Shown: positions 7,219 through 14,152, numbered from the stretch's first letter. The stretch is 19,485 bases of DNA from an uncultured Eubacterium sp. (GCA_910584595.1 CAJUBQ010000089.1:1-19485); one strand, 5' to 3'. Numbers and translations are program-made. Notes: generated by a model not told the origin, from the letters alone.

Positions 7219-8037
7219 ATGGAAAACATTGAGGCAAAGCAGCTAAAATGGGAAGAGTTAAGCATATCCAATGATTTTTTGTTTGGAAAGGTCATGCAGA
7301 ACCCGGAGCTGTGCAAAGAGTTATTGCAGAGGGTTCTTCCGGATTTGGATATTGACCATGTAGAATACCCGGAACTGCAAAAGGCAATAAAAGAGGATTT
7401 TGACGCAAAAGGCGTCCGATTGGATGTGTATGTAAATGATGGGAAAGGCACAGTATATGATATAGAAATGCAGGCTGTCACTTCAAAATACCTGCCAGGG
7501 AGAACCAGATATTATCAGAGCATGATAGATTTACAGTTGGTTGATAAAGGGCAGGACTATGATACACTGAACAATAGTTACATTATTTTTATATGCCTCT
7601 CCGATTTATTTGGGAAAGGCCGTTATATGTATACTTTTGAGAATGCCTGTAAGGAAGATTCAGAGGTCATATTAAATGATGGGGCAAAGAAAGTTTTCCT
7701 GAATGCAGATGGAAGGAACGGGGCTGTGAGTGAGGAATTAAAAGCGTTCCTGGATTATGTGGCAGGAAAGCCATCGGAAGATACACTTGTGAAGAAACTG
7801 AAACTTGCTGTGGAAGAGGCGAAGAAAAATCGGGAATGGAGGCGTGAGTATATGACATTGTTAATGCGTGACAGGGAAAACCGGAAAATCGGAATGGAGG
7901 TTGGTATTTTAGGTACGATATCTTCACTAAGAGATTTCAATATACCAGATATCGAAATTTTTCAGAAAATACAAGAAAAATATAATCTTTCACCCGAAGA
8001 AGCAGAACGCTACATGAAAACAGAATCAGAGGCATGA
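7219..8037 (+). CDS. Rpn-family PD-(D/E)XK nuclease / putative transposase
   Basis: Member of the Rpn family (YhgA-like, often annotated PD-(D/E)XK nuclease family transposase). E. coli members cut DNA, promote RecA-independent recombination and act in phage defence. The 272-residue protein shows NDFLFGKVM (18-26) and the nuclease core RLDVYV (D69) ... YDIEMQ (D81, E83, Q85), so the active site looks intact. RYYQSMID (97-104) and NDGAKKVFLNADG are also family-typical. The ribosome binding site for the full-length protein is weak (AGCAGG). A much better one, GGAGG at 7838-7842, precedes an in-frame ATG at 7852. The stop codon TGA lies in the second copy of a 45-bp direct repeat that leads into another C-terminal tail. 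Flanking DNA is full of rearranged copies. Confidence 0.9.
   Translation: MENIEAKQLKWEELSISNDFLFGKVMQNPELCKELLQRVLPDLDIDHVEYPELQKAIKEDFDAKGVRLDVYVNDGKGTVYDIEMQAVTSKYLPGRTRYYQSMIDLQLVDKGQDYDTLNNSYIIFICLSDLFGKGRYMYTFENACKEDSEVILNDGAKKVFLNADGRNGAVSEELKAFLDYVAGKPSEDTLVKKLKLAVEEAKKNREWRREYMTLLMRDRENRKIGMEVGILGTISSLRDFNIPDIEIFQKIQEKYNLSPEEAERYMKTESEA
7840..7884 (+). repeat. 45-bp direct repeat, copy 1 (rpn tail junction)
   Basis: This sequence matches 8030-8074 at 42 of 45 bases. It covers the codons for REYMTLLMRDREN and the internal ATG. The repeat marks the border between the constant part of rpn and its variable tail. Confidence 0.9.
7852..8037 (+). CDS. possible nested small Rpn product (intragenic start, RpnS-like)
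   Basis: An in-frame ATG (Met212 of the full-length protein) has GGAGG 9 bases upstream, a near-ideal Shine-Dalgarno and far better than the one at the gene's main start. It would make a 61-residue protein with only the C-terminal tail (MTLLMRDRENRKIGMEVG ... YMKTESEA) and no nuclease core. In E. coli, several rpn genes make such a short in-frame protein, which inhibits the full-length nuclease. That this happens here is inference from the start-site geometry and family knowledge. Confidence 0.5.
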   Translation: MTLLMRDRENRKIGMEVGILGTISSLRDFNIPDIEIFQKIQEKYNLSPEEAERYMKTESEA

Positions 8038-8074
8038 GTATATGACAGTGTTAATGCGTGACAGGGAAAATCGG
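8030..8074 (+). repeat. 45-bp direct repeat, copy 2
   Basis: Second copy, offset 190 bp. The TGA stop of the intact rpn gene lies inside it: GGCATGAG here is GGCGTGAG in copy 1. The sequence after this copy encodes a different C-terminal tail. Confidence 0.9.
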
Positions 8075-8210
8075 GGAATAAATTGGAGAAAAAAAGATAG
8101 CTAAGCTAATAATGTTACTAAATGAAGACGGTCGGTTATCAGATATTATCAGGGTATCACAAGATGAAGAATACCGCCAGGAACTTTATGAGGAATATCA
8201 TATTAGCTAA
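8075..8210 (+). pseudogene. alternative Rpn C-terminal tail (silent or decayed cassette)
   Basis: From about 8091 one frame reads KKIAKLIMLLNEDGRLSD, then IIRVSQDEEYRQELYEEYHIS and a stop at 8208-8210. This resembles the C-terminal ends of other Rpn-family proteins but is unrelated in sequence to the tail now attached to the gene. The frame coming out of the repeat copy (EYMTVLMRDREN) is shifted against it and stops at 8103-8105, so as it stands the tail cannot be joined to the repeat without a frameshift. It may be the former end of the gene, displaced when the present tail arrived. Confidence 0.75.
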
Positions 8211-8304
8211 ACACAGGATGGCAGCAGGCGGAGCATTTACAAGTGTTCTGCCTTATTTGACAGAATAATATAGATCCAATTTTCGCACTTGGGTGTGTTA
8301 TGGG

Positions 8305-8499
8305 GAACCGTATCATAAGTAAGGGCGAAATGTATGTTAAGCTGTTGTTGGCAGAGGAAGGCTACTCCTCATTACTATAATCGTGTGTCCGAAATTTGGA
8401 ATTGGACAAAAGTTTTCCTGAATGCAGATGGAAGGAACGGGGTTGTGAGTGAGGAATTAAAAGAGTTCCCGGATTATGTAGCAGGTAAACCATCAGAAG
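8305..8499 (+). pseudogene. mosaic remnant: rlmH tail + intergenic block + middle of rpn
   Basis: Three pieces in the original order but with the DNA between them deleted. 8305-8330 matches 6939-6964 (rlmH end, 25/26). 8382-8414 matches 7041-7073 (29/33). 8409-8499 matches 7690-7780 (rpn codons for KVFLNADGRNG to GKPSE, about 84/91). Blocks two and three meet at a shared AAGTT. A 75-residue open frame at 8334-8561 runs through this but starts outside rpn and ends in unrelated sequence, so it is not a gene. The stretch 8211-8304 holds only a weak hairpin. Confidence 0.85.
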
Positions 8500-8543
8500 C
8501 TGTATTTGTGCTGTTTTCTCAGGAGTTTTTGCACCTGGGAGTG

Positions 8544-8591
8544 AAGACAAATACTTTTTAAGACAAATACCTCTTAAGAAAATCTTAAGAA
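8544..8591 (+). repeat. short direct repeats upstream of the glycosyltransferase promoter
   Basis: AAGACAAATAC occurs at 8544-8554 and 8560-8570 (period 16). It is followed by TCTTAAG at 8572-8578 and 8583-8589 (period 11, about one helical turn). Each CTTAAG is itself a palindrome, so the two could also form a 6-bp hairpin followed by ATTTTT. Possible operator, or a weak terminator for the upstream remnant. Confidence 0.4.
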
Positions 8592-8610
8592 ATTTTTAGG
8601 ACGATCTAAC

Positions 8611-8639
8611 TTGTAAAAATTTCTAATTTTGATTAAAAT
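8611..8639 (+). promoter_or_regulatory. sigma-A type promoter for the glycosyltransferase genes
   Basis: The -35 TTGTAA (8611-8616) and -10 TAAAAT (8634-8639) are spaced by exactly 17 bp in AT-rich DNA, 57 bp before the start codon. Confidence 0.55.
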
Positions 8640-8695
8640 ACAGTATGAATTGCAAAATAACAAAATACGAATTTTGATGTAAGGAGTGATGATAA

Positions 8696-9856
8696 ATGTT
8701 TCGCAATTCTGTACTGATTATTCCATCTTTGAATCCGGATGAACGACTGATTTCTTATGTTGAGGATTTCATATCAAATGGTTTTTCAAAAATTATACTT
8801 GTTAACGACGGCAGTAACCCAAAAACAGGGTTGCTATTTGATAAGATCTGTTCCAGACCGGAATGTGATCTTTTGGTACATACGGTGAATATGGGAAAAG
8901 GGCGTTCTTTAAAAGACGCATTTAATTATTATTGTCAGAAATATCAGGATCGTTATGCCGGTGTTATTACGGTGGATGCAGATGGTCAGCATACGCTTGC
9001 AGATGTGATTCAGCTGGATAAAGCAATGGTCGCGTATCAGAAATCGTTGATTCTTGGCGTCAGGGATTTTGACAATCCATCGGTACCGTTTAAAAGCAGA
9101 TTCGGCAATAAAATCACAAGGCATATGATACGTTTGCTGATTGGCAGTGCAAAGCAGGAAGACTCTGACGACCGTCATGCAAAAGCGATTTCGGATACAC
9201 AGACCGGTCTGCGTGCAATTCCAAATGAGCTGATTCCTGATTATTTAACGATAGCAGGCGAACGGTTTGAATATGAAACAAATATGCTCATTGAAGCGCT
9301 GCATACCCAGACGCCAATGAAAGAGATTCCCATACAGACCGTTTATGTAGATGATAATAAAGAAACGCATTTTCGGCCGATTGCAGATTCTATAGCAATC
9401 TACGGGCAAATTTTTTCAACGTTTTTGAAGTATGCGATTGCATCTCTGTCATCATTTCTTATGGATTACGGCATTTACAGTTTGCTGATTTTATTACTTG
9501 GTTTTTTGCCGCTGGGTCCAAAAATCTGGATTGCTGCCGCCTGTGCACGCATTCTATCTTCGTTATATAATTATACGGTAAATAAAAACGTCGTTTTTAA
9601 ACAGCATAAAAATGCAAAAAGTACACTGGAAAAGTACTATGCATTGTGCGCTGTGCAATTATGCTGCAGTGCGCAGCTTGTATGGCTGATTTGCGGACAT
9701 ACTTCTTTTTCGGAAATTTCTGTAAAACTGTTTGTCGATACGATTCTTTTTGTAGTAAGTTATTATGTGCAAAAAAACTGGGTATTCCGAGAGAAGAAAT
9801 GCAGCAGCAATCTGTTTACGATCAGCCTGAAACAGATGTTGTTTAAAAAAGGGTAA
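8696..9856 (+). CDS. GT2 glycosyltransferase fused to a GtrA-like membrane domain
   Basis: Likely transfers a sugar to a polyprenyl phosphate and moves or retains it in the membrane for cell-surface glycosylation. The 386-residue protein has an N-terminal GT-A domain: NDGS at 37-40, the DxD motif in DADGQH (94-99), and the DTQTGLRAIP segment (167-176) seen in DPM1/DPG-synthase-like family 2 enzymes. Residues about 243-364 form a GtrA-like module with four hydrophobic helices (FLKYAIASLSSFLMDYGIY ... YYVQKNWVF). The two modules are separate proteins in many bacteria. The ribosome binding site AAGGAG precedes the ATG at 8696. A GT-C-like membrane protein follows 26 bp later and is the probable partner. 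Donor and acceptor cannot be told from sequence. Confidence 0.9.
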   Translation: MFRNSVLIIPSLNPDERLISYVEDFISNGFSKIILVNDGSNPKTGLLFDKICSRPECDLLVHTVNMGKGRSLKDAFNYYCQKYQDRYAGVITVDADGQHTLADVIQLDKAMVAYQKSLILGVRDFDNPSVPFKSRFGNKITRHMIRLLIGSAKQEDSDDRHAKAISDTQTGLRAIPNELIPDYLTIAGERFEYETNMLIEALHTQTPMKEIPIQTVYVDDNKETHFRPIADSIAIYGQIFSTFLKYAIASLSSFLMDYGIYSLLILLLGFLPLGPKIWIAAACARILSSLYNYTVNKNVVFKQHKNAKSTLEKYYALCAVQLCCSAQLVWLICGHTSFSEISVKLFVDTILFVVSYYVQKNWVFREKKCSSNLFTISLKQMLFKKG

Positions 9857-9882
9857 CATGGACAAGAAAGGATCCTACTGCT

Positions 9883-11664
9883 ATGGAACTCCTACTGCGC
9901 TTTTCATTGTTTGTTTTTTCGATGACGGGCTATCTTTTGTTTTTTCATCAAAAATTTCAGATTCGGATAGAGTTTGCTCCGGCGCTTTTTTGTGCATGGA
10001 CAAGCAATCTGCTGTTTTTGGCCGGATTGCTAAATGTGCTGCCGCATATGGTATGGCTGCTTTGGGCCGGAGGCTTTTTTTTACTCGTATGGTCATGGAA
10101 AGAAAAAAACAGGATGAACAGGCGCAGTTTGCTGTTTTATGGTATTTTATTATGCGTTGTTGTATATTTTTTCTGCATTTTGCAAGGAGCGCATATAACG
10201 AAATATGATAATTTCAGTCATTGGGCAACCGTTGTCAAAGATATGCTGCGTGAAAACCGGATGCCGAATTTTGAAGATGATGTCATCCGGTTTCAGTCTT
10301 ATCCGCTTGGAAGTTCGTTATTTATTTATGCAGTATGCCTTGTAACCGGATCATCGGACGGCTGCATGTTATGGGCACAATTATTGATGCAGATCAGTTT
10401 TTTGTCCTGCATGGCTGTATTTATACAAAAAAAGAACCGAAATTTAGTATTTATATTTGTATTATTTTGCGTTTGGGCATTGTCAGTAAATAACAGTATT
10501 TATGAACTGCGCGTAGATACGCTGCTGCCGCTGGCGGGCGTAGCTGCTTTTGCGATGATATACGAGGAGAAACACAATCCGCAAAGGGTCTTGTATCATG
10601 CGGCAGGTATTTGGATACTGCTAATCAATATTAAAAACAGCGGTATCTTTTTTTATGCGGTATGTCTCTTGTTTTTTGCGGTTTATCATAACAAGAAACT
10701 GAAACAAAAGAAGCTTTGTTTTTTGTGTACAGGTCTGTTCGCGCCGCTTATTACGATGTTTTTATGGAAACGGCATGTGGCGTTTGCGTTTTCAGATGGC
10801 ATGTCGTCGAAACATTCGATGAATCTGGCGCATTTTGAGGAAATGGCGGCAAAAAAGACAGCAGACGATATGATAGGAATTGGGGTTCAAATTTTAAAAA
10901 GATTTCTAAATCCCGAAAGCGTAGAAGTGAAAATGATGCTGATTTTATCGGTGTTTCTGCTTATGATGGCAGCATTGCTGCGCGGGCAAAAAATGATGAA
11001 AACCATTGTTGTGCTGCTCGCGTCTTCGTGGGGATGTCTGGCTGTTTATACGATATCTTTGTATGCAATGTACGTATTTTCCATGCCGATGGGCGAATCT
11101 GCAAGGCTGGCCAGTTACGACAGGTATGTGCTTTCTGTTTTGATTTTTATTTTTGGAATCGCAGTAGTTGTTATAACAGATGTTGCCAGGACTCTTGCAC
11201 AAGTACAGGCAAACCAGATACGTCATAGCAGCTATATGAACCAGGTACAAATGCATGTGATAGCAGCGGCGCTTTTTTCTGTCGCGCTTGTATGGCAGGT
11301 TCATAAACGTCTGCCGCTGCTTTATCAGGCTCCGGATTTTGATGGTACAAAACGAAACTTGTTGCAGGAATTGATTCAAAGAGACGGTTTGGAAGAAGGG
11401 GATTCCTGTTTTATTTATTGTAATGGATCAGATGATGATGCCAGATATTTCTTTTACCTGACAAGATATGAACTTTGGTCAAATGACATTCTTGTTGTCA
11501 GGGCGGAGGAATTTCAGGAGAAACAAGACCAGATAGAAGCGTATGATTATTTGGTTATATGGGAATCGGATGAACAAATAAATCGGTATCTGAACCAAAA
11601 GGGTTTGAGTAAGTATGTGGATAAGGAAAAAACAGGGATTCCGCTGATTGACGCTTTTCAATAA
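9883..11664 (+). CDS. large polytopic membrane protein, GT-C glycosyltransferase-like
   Basis: A 593-residue integral membrane protein with about ten or more hydrophobic helices up to roughly residue 470 and a soluble C-terminal part. After the first helices comes an outward loop with YDNFSHWATVVKDML (108-122). An acidic residue (D109) in the first large loop is typical of polyprenyl-phosphate-sugar-dependent GT-C enzymes, but no family signature can be named. Start at 9883 is preferred because AAGAAAGG (about 9863-9870) lies in front and the frame begins with a hydrophobic helix; a frame at 9858 is a shadow. It directly follows the GT2-GtrA gene, which could supply the lipid-linked sugar it uses. 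No terminator is evident after it. Confidence 0.8.
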   Translation: MELLLRFSLFVFSMTGYLLFFHQKFQIRIEFAPALFCAWTSNLLFLAGLLNVLPHMVWLLWAGGFFLLVWSWKEKNRMNRRSLLFYGILLCVVVYFFCILQGAHITKYDNFSHWATVVKDMLRENRMPNFEDDVIRFQSYPLGSSLFIYAVCLVTGSSDGCMLWAQLLMQISFLSCMAVFIQKKNRNLVFIFVLFCVWALSVNNSIYELRVDTLLPLAGVAAFAMIYEEKHNPQRVLYHAAGIWILLINIKNSGIFFYAVCLLFFAVYHNKKLKQKKLCFLCTGLFAPLITMFLWKRHVAFAFSDGMSSKHSMNLAHFEEMAAKKTADDMIGIGVQILKRFLNPESVEVKMMLILSVFLLMMAALLRGQKMMKTIVVLLASSWGCLAVYTISLYAMYVFSMPMGESARLASYDRYVLSVLIFIFGIAVVVITDVARTLAQVQANQIRHSSYMNQVQMHVIAAALFSVALVWQVHKRLPLLYQAPDFDGTKRNLLQELIQRDGLEEGDSCFIYCNGSDDDARYFFYLTRYELWSNDILVVRAEEFQEKQDQIEAYDYLVIWESDEQINRYLNQKGLSKYVDKEKTGIPLIDAFQ

Positions 11665-11724
11665 AAAGAAAGTAATGTATAATATGTTCATCAATCAAAT
11701 TTTATTTGGAGGATTCACATTATA

Positions 11725-11958
11725 ATGTATCCATATGTAACATTAAATGATGATACAGAAATTACACATTCTGAATTATTATCAGATGGAAGGGTAAAAG
11801 TATATAAGATATGTTGAAGCTAATAGTAATATTATTATTAATAAGTGGTATACGCATTTTGGACAAATCAGATTTTATTGTTAATACAACAATTAACAAT
11901 TTGTATCAGGAAGGGATGAAAATATAGGATTGGCAGAATTTGAGCGTAAAAAAGATGA
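11725..11958 (+). pseudogene. remnant of a small gene (MYPYVTLNDDTEI...)
   Basis: A good ribosome binding site (GGAGG, 11708-11712) precedes an ATG at 11725. The frame encodes 30 residues (MYPYVTLNDDTEITHSELLS ... VKVYKIC) and stops at 11815-11817. The neighbouring frame continues from about 11801 (YIRYVEANSNIIINKWYTHFG) and stops at 11896-11898, which suggests a frameshift. Further on, 11930-11965 reads GLAEFERKKDEK in a third frame. The opening resembles short proteins beginning MYPYVT(L/F).D.TE(I/V).HS that are common in gut Clostridia, from memory only. The area is AT-rich and I see no intact gene in it. Confidence 0.5.
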
Positions 11959-12477
11959 AAAATAAACGGCATCATTTACGAGACGTCTCCATCGCCAGGT
12001 TTTAAACATGGAATTATAAATAATAATATAAACAGAATCATTGGAAATAATTTAAAAAATAGTTTATGTCTTGTATTTATGGAGAATTTGGATTTAAAAT
12101 ACCAACCTGATATAAATGATGATTATTTGTGTCCGGATATTATGATCGTATGTGATAGAAAAAAATTAAAGGGCGGATCTTATTATGGCGTTCCTAAATT
12201 TATTGTTGAAACATTAAGCCATACAACAGCAAAAAGAGATAAAACAGAGAAAAAAGACATTTATGAAAAAACAGGAGTAGAAGAATATTGGATTGTGTCT
12301 CCGCAAGGGTCAGTTGAAATTTATTATCTGGAAAACGGACGTTATGTTTTGCAACAGCATTATATGTTTCAATCAGACAAAGAAGAAGAAGATTATAATG
12401 CAGAGCAGGAGATTGTTTTAAAAACATTTCCACATATTAGAATGACATTAGGGGATATATTCGAAGGGGTAGAATAG
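11959..12477 (+). pseudogene. Uma2-family (DUF820) PD-(D/E)XK protein, 5' end lost
   Basis: The frame open from 11959 reads KINGIIYETSPSPGFKHGI, the usual near-N-terminal segment of Uma2 proteins. It continues through CPDIMIVCD, FIVETLSHTTAKRDK and EKTGVEEYWIV to LGDIFEGVE. The core residues (PD, the E of VETLS, the following K, and the early H of FKHG) are present. What is missing is a start: TGA at 11956-11958 closes the frame, and no ATG occurs before 12079, which has no ribosome binding site and would cut off the conserved H. A shifted frame just upstream (LAEFERKKDEK) may be the lost N-terminus. Initiation at 12079 would give 132 residues; I think the gene is broken. Activity of the family is poorly known. 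Confidence 0.75.
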
Positions 12478-12542
12478 AGAGAATAAAAGTAAGAAAAATT
12501 GTCTGCTTTTCTGAAATTATGAATGATACGCCCTTATGGTAC

Positions 12543-12571
12543 TTTACACAGAAGTCTCTATTTAGTATAAT
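12543..12571 (+). promoter_or_regulatory. sigma-A type promoter for the NeuB-like gene
   Basis: The -35 TTTACA (12543-12548) and a perfect -10 TATAAT (12566-12571) are exactly 17 bp apart. Transcription would start near 12578, leaving a leader of about 110 bases. In the leader, 12611-12618 and 12635-12642 (CGTTATTG/CAATAACG) can pair, and GTTTCATC occurs twice (12604-12611, 12642-12649). Confidence 0.75.
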
Positions 12572-12689
12572 AAATAAAAACACACTGCCAGGAATCGAAG
12601 GCGGTTTCATCGTTATTGATTTCAAGCAAGTAAACAATAACGTTTCATCCGGTCATGATTTAGACAGCGTTCCGAAAGGGGAGATAAGT

Positions 12690-13514
12690 ATGAGTACATT
12701 TATTACAGCAGAAATAGGTATTAATCATAATGGAGACGTAGAGCTTGCAAAAAAACTGATTGATACAGCAGTCTTAGCCGGATGCGACGCAGTGAAGTTC
12801 CGCAAACGGACAATCGAAGAATCTTATACAAAAGAATATCTGGATGAATTGGAAGATTCGCCGTGGGGACATACAAGGCGTGCAAAAGTGGAAGGACTGG
12901 AGTTTGGAAAAGAGCAGTTTGATGTGATTGACGCATACTGTAAGCAAAAGTCAATTGTATGGTACGCATCCAGCTATGATATCCCGTCGCAGCTTTTTCT
13001 GCGTCAGTATGACCATAAATATAATAAAATAGCATCTGCTATGCTGACGAATGAACCGCTTTTAGAAACGGTTGCCGAAGAAGGGCGATACACGTTTATA
13101 GCGACAGGCATGAGCACCTTTGAAGAGATCGATCATGCGGTTGCGATTTTTAAGAAACATGAATGCCCGTTTGAGCTGATGCATTGCATCAGTACGTATC
13201 CGATGGTAAGTCTGGATGCAAATTTAAGAATGATCTATACGCTGAGAGACCGGTATCAATGCAAAGTCGGCTACAGCGGACATGAAATTGGCACACTTGT
13301 CAGTACGTGCGCGGTTGCGATGGGAGCGACTTCTGTGGAACGGCATATTACACTGAATAAAACATTGTACGGAGCAGAACAGAAGGCATCTGTAGATCCG
13401 GTGGAGCTTTGGAAGCTCGTCAAAGATATTCGAGAGACGGAGCAGATTATGGGAACGGGCGAGAAAATATTTTCGGAATCCGAGCTGGAATTAAGAAAAA
13501 AATGCAGAAGATGA
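12690..13514 (+). CDS. N-acetylneuraminate synthase (NeuB)-like protein without SAF domain
   Basis: TIM-barrel enzyme of the sialic-acid-synthase family, which joins phosphoenolpyruvate to an amino sugar or a similar acceptor. From ATG 12690 it has 274 residues: AEIGINHNGD (8-17), DAVKFRKRTIE, ATGMST, LMHCISTYP, the metal-ligand histidines H198 (GYSGHE) and H219 (ERHITL), then EQKASVDP. It ends after the barrel, so the antifreeze-like SAF domain of classical NeuB is absent; I recall a barrel-only subfamily ending in this way. The longer frame from 12519 is not used: the promoter lies inside it, and AAAGGGGA at 12676-12683 fits 12690. No cytidylyltransferase or epimerase is next to it. A terminator follows. 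The exact substrate is unknown. Confidence 0.85.
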   Translation: MSTFITAEIGINHNGDVELAKKLIDTAVLAGCDAVKFRKRTIEESYTKEYLDELEDSPWGHTRRAKVEGLEFGKEQFDVIDAYCKQKSIVWYASSYDIPSQLFLRQYDHKYNKIASAMLTNEPLLETVAEEGRYTFIATGMSTFEEIDHAVAIFKKHECPFELMHCISTYPMVSLDANLRMIYTLRDRYQCKVGYSGHEIGTLVSTCAVAMGATSVERHITLNKTLYGAEQKASVDPVELWKLVKDIRETEQIMGTGEKIFSESELELRKKCRR

Positions 13515-13524
13515 CATAAAACAG

Positions 13525-13560
13525 ACAAAGCTGTACAGAAATACTGTATAGCTTTGTTTT
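13525..13560 (+). terminator. rho-independent terminator after the NeuB-like gene
   Basis: A 14-bp stem (ACAAAGCTGTACAG with CTGTATAGCTTTGT, one G-U pair) with a 5-base loop ends in TTTT. The next gene starts 23 bp later, so the hairpin could also lower read-through into it. The T run is short. Confidence 0.75.
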
Positions 13561-13582
13561 GGCGTAAAGAAAGGAGGCACAA

Positions 13583-14071
13583 GTGGCAAGACGCGACAAA
13601 ATCAACTATTATCTGGATCTTGCAGACGTTGTATCAAAACGGTGCACCTGTCTGCGCAGACATTATGGAGCTGTGATAGTAAAAAATGACGAGGTTATTG
13701 CGACCGGTTATGTGGGTGCGCCAAGAGGAAGAAAAAATTGTACGGATCTTGGATATTGTATACGCAAACAGATGAATATTCCAAGAGGGGAACGTTACGA
13801 GCTGTGCAGGAGTGTACATGCAGAAGCAAATGCAATTATCAGTGCGGAACGTGAAAAAATGATCGGCGCTACGATGTATTTATCCGGACGCGAAGCAGAC
13901 AGCGGCGAGTATATCAAAAACTCCAGCAGTTGTTCGATGTGCAAACGTCTGATTATTAATGCAGGAATAAAAAATGTATTTATCCGGGACACAGATGATG
14001 AATACCGAGAAGTTGATGTGAAAGACTGGATTGAGAATGATGAATCTTTGGATGGAAATTTTGGGTATTAA
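13583..14071 (+). CDS. deoxycytidylate deaminase (ComEB-like)
   Basis: Zinc enzyme that converts dCMP to dUMP, feeding thymidylate synthesis; homologous to ComEB. The 162-residue protein has the zinc-site H79-A-E81 (VHAEANAI, E81 the proton shuttle) and C117-S-M-C120. The usual proline before the first cysteine of the PCxxC motif is a serine here (SSSCSMC), while the metal ligands are kept. GAPRGRKNC at 46-53 is typical for the substrate loop. The start is GTG at 13583, fixed by AAAGGAGG at 13570-13577. It stands just behind the terminator at 13525-13560, and no separate promoter is evident, so expression may depend on read-through. Confidence 0.92.
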   Translation: MARRDKINYYLDLADVVSKRCTCLRRHYGAVIVKNDEVIATGYVGAPRGRKNCTDLGYCIRKQMNIPRGERYELCRSVHAEANAIISAEREKMIGATMYLSGREADSGEYIKNSSSCSMCKRLIINAGIKNVFIRDTDDEYREVDVKDWIENDESLDGNFGY

Positions 14072-14123
14072 GAAAAACAGGATGTATCAAAGGAAAATAT
14101 CAAATCAAAATTGAAAAAGATGC

Positions 14124-14152
14124 ACATATGAGACGTAAATGCCGCATACAAT
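14124..14152 (+). promoter_or_regulatory. sigma-E (mother-cell sporulation) promoter for yqfC-yqfD
   Basis: ACATATG at 14124-14130 and CATACAAT at 14145-14152 are 14 bp apart. This fits the Bacillus sigma-E consensus (ATA in the -35, CATACA-T in the -10, spacing 13-15). Transcription would begin near 14159, 27 bases before yqfC. B. subtilis yqfC/yqfD belong to the sigma-E regulon. A poorer sigma-A-like pair (TTGAAA 14111-14116, TAAAT near 14136-14140) overlaps it. Confidence 0.65.

Noticed and set aside
6828..7481. 217-residue open frame on the - strand across rlmH's end and rpn's start.
   Set aside because: It lies antisense to two recognisable genes and the rpn promoter, has no ribosome binding site and a composition typical of a shadow frame.
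8226..8258. Hairpin GGCGGAGCA...TGTTCTGCC followed by TTATTT as terminator of the second Rpn tail.
   Set aside because: Several wobble or mismatched pairs and a broken T run; too weak to list as a terminator.
9858..10208. 116-residue frame overlapping the start of the membrane protein.
   Set aside because: It is out of frame with a clearly hydrophobic, continuous membrane protein that starts 25 bases later; no family resemblance.
12519..12689. Longer N-terminus of the NeuB-like protein starting at 12519.
   Set aside because: The promoter 12543-12571 lies inside this stretch, and ATG 12690 has a good ribosome binding site and the family-typical N-terminus.
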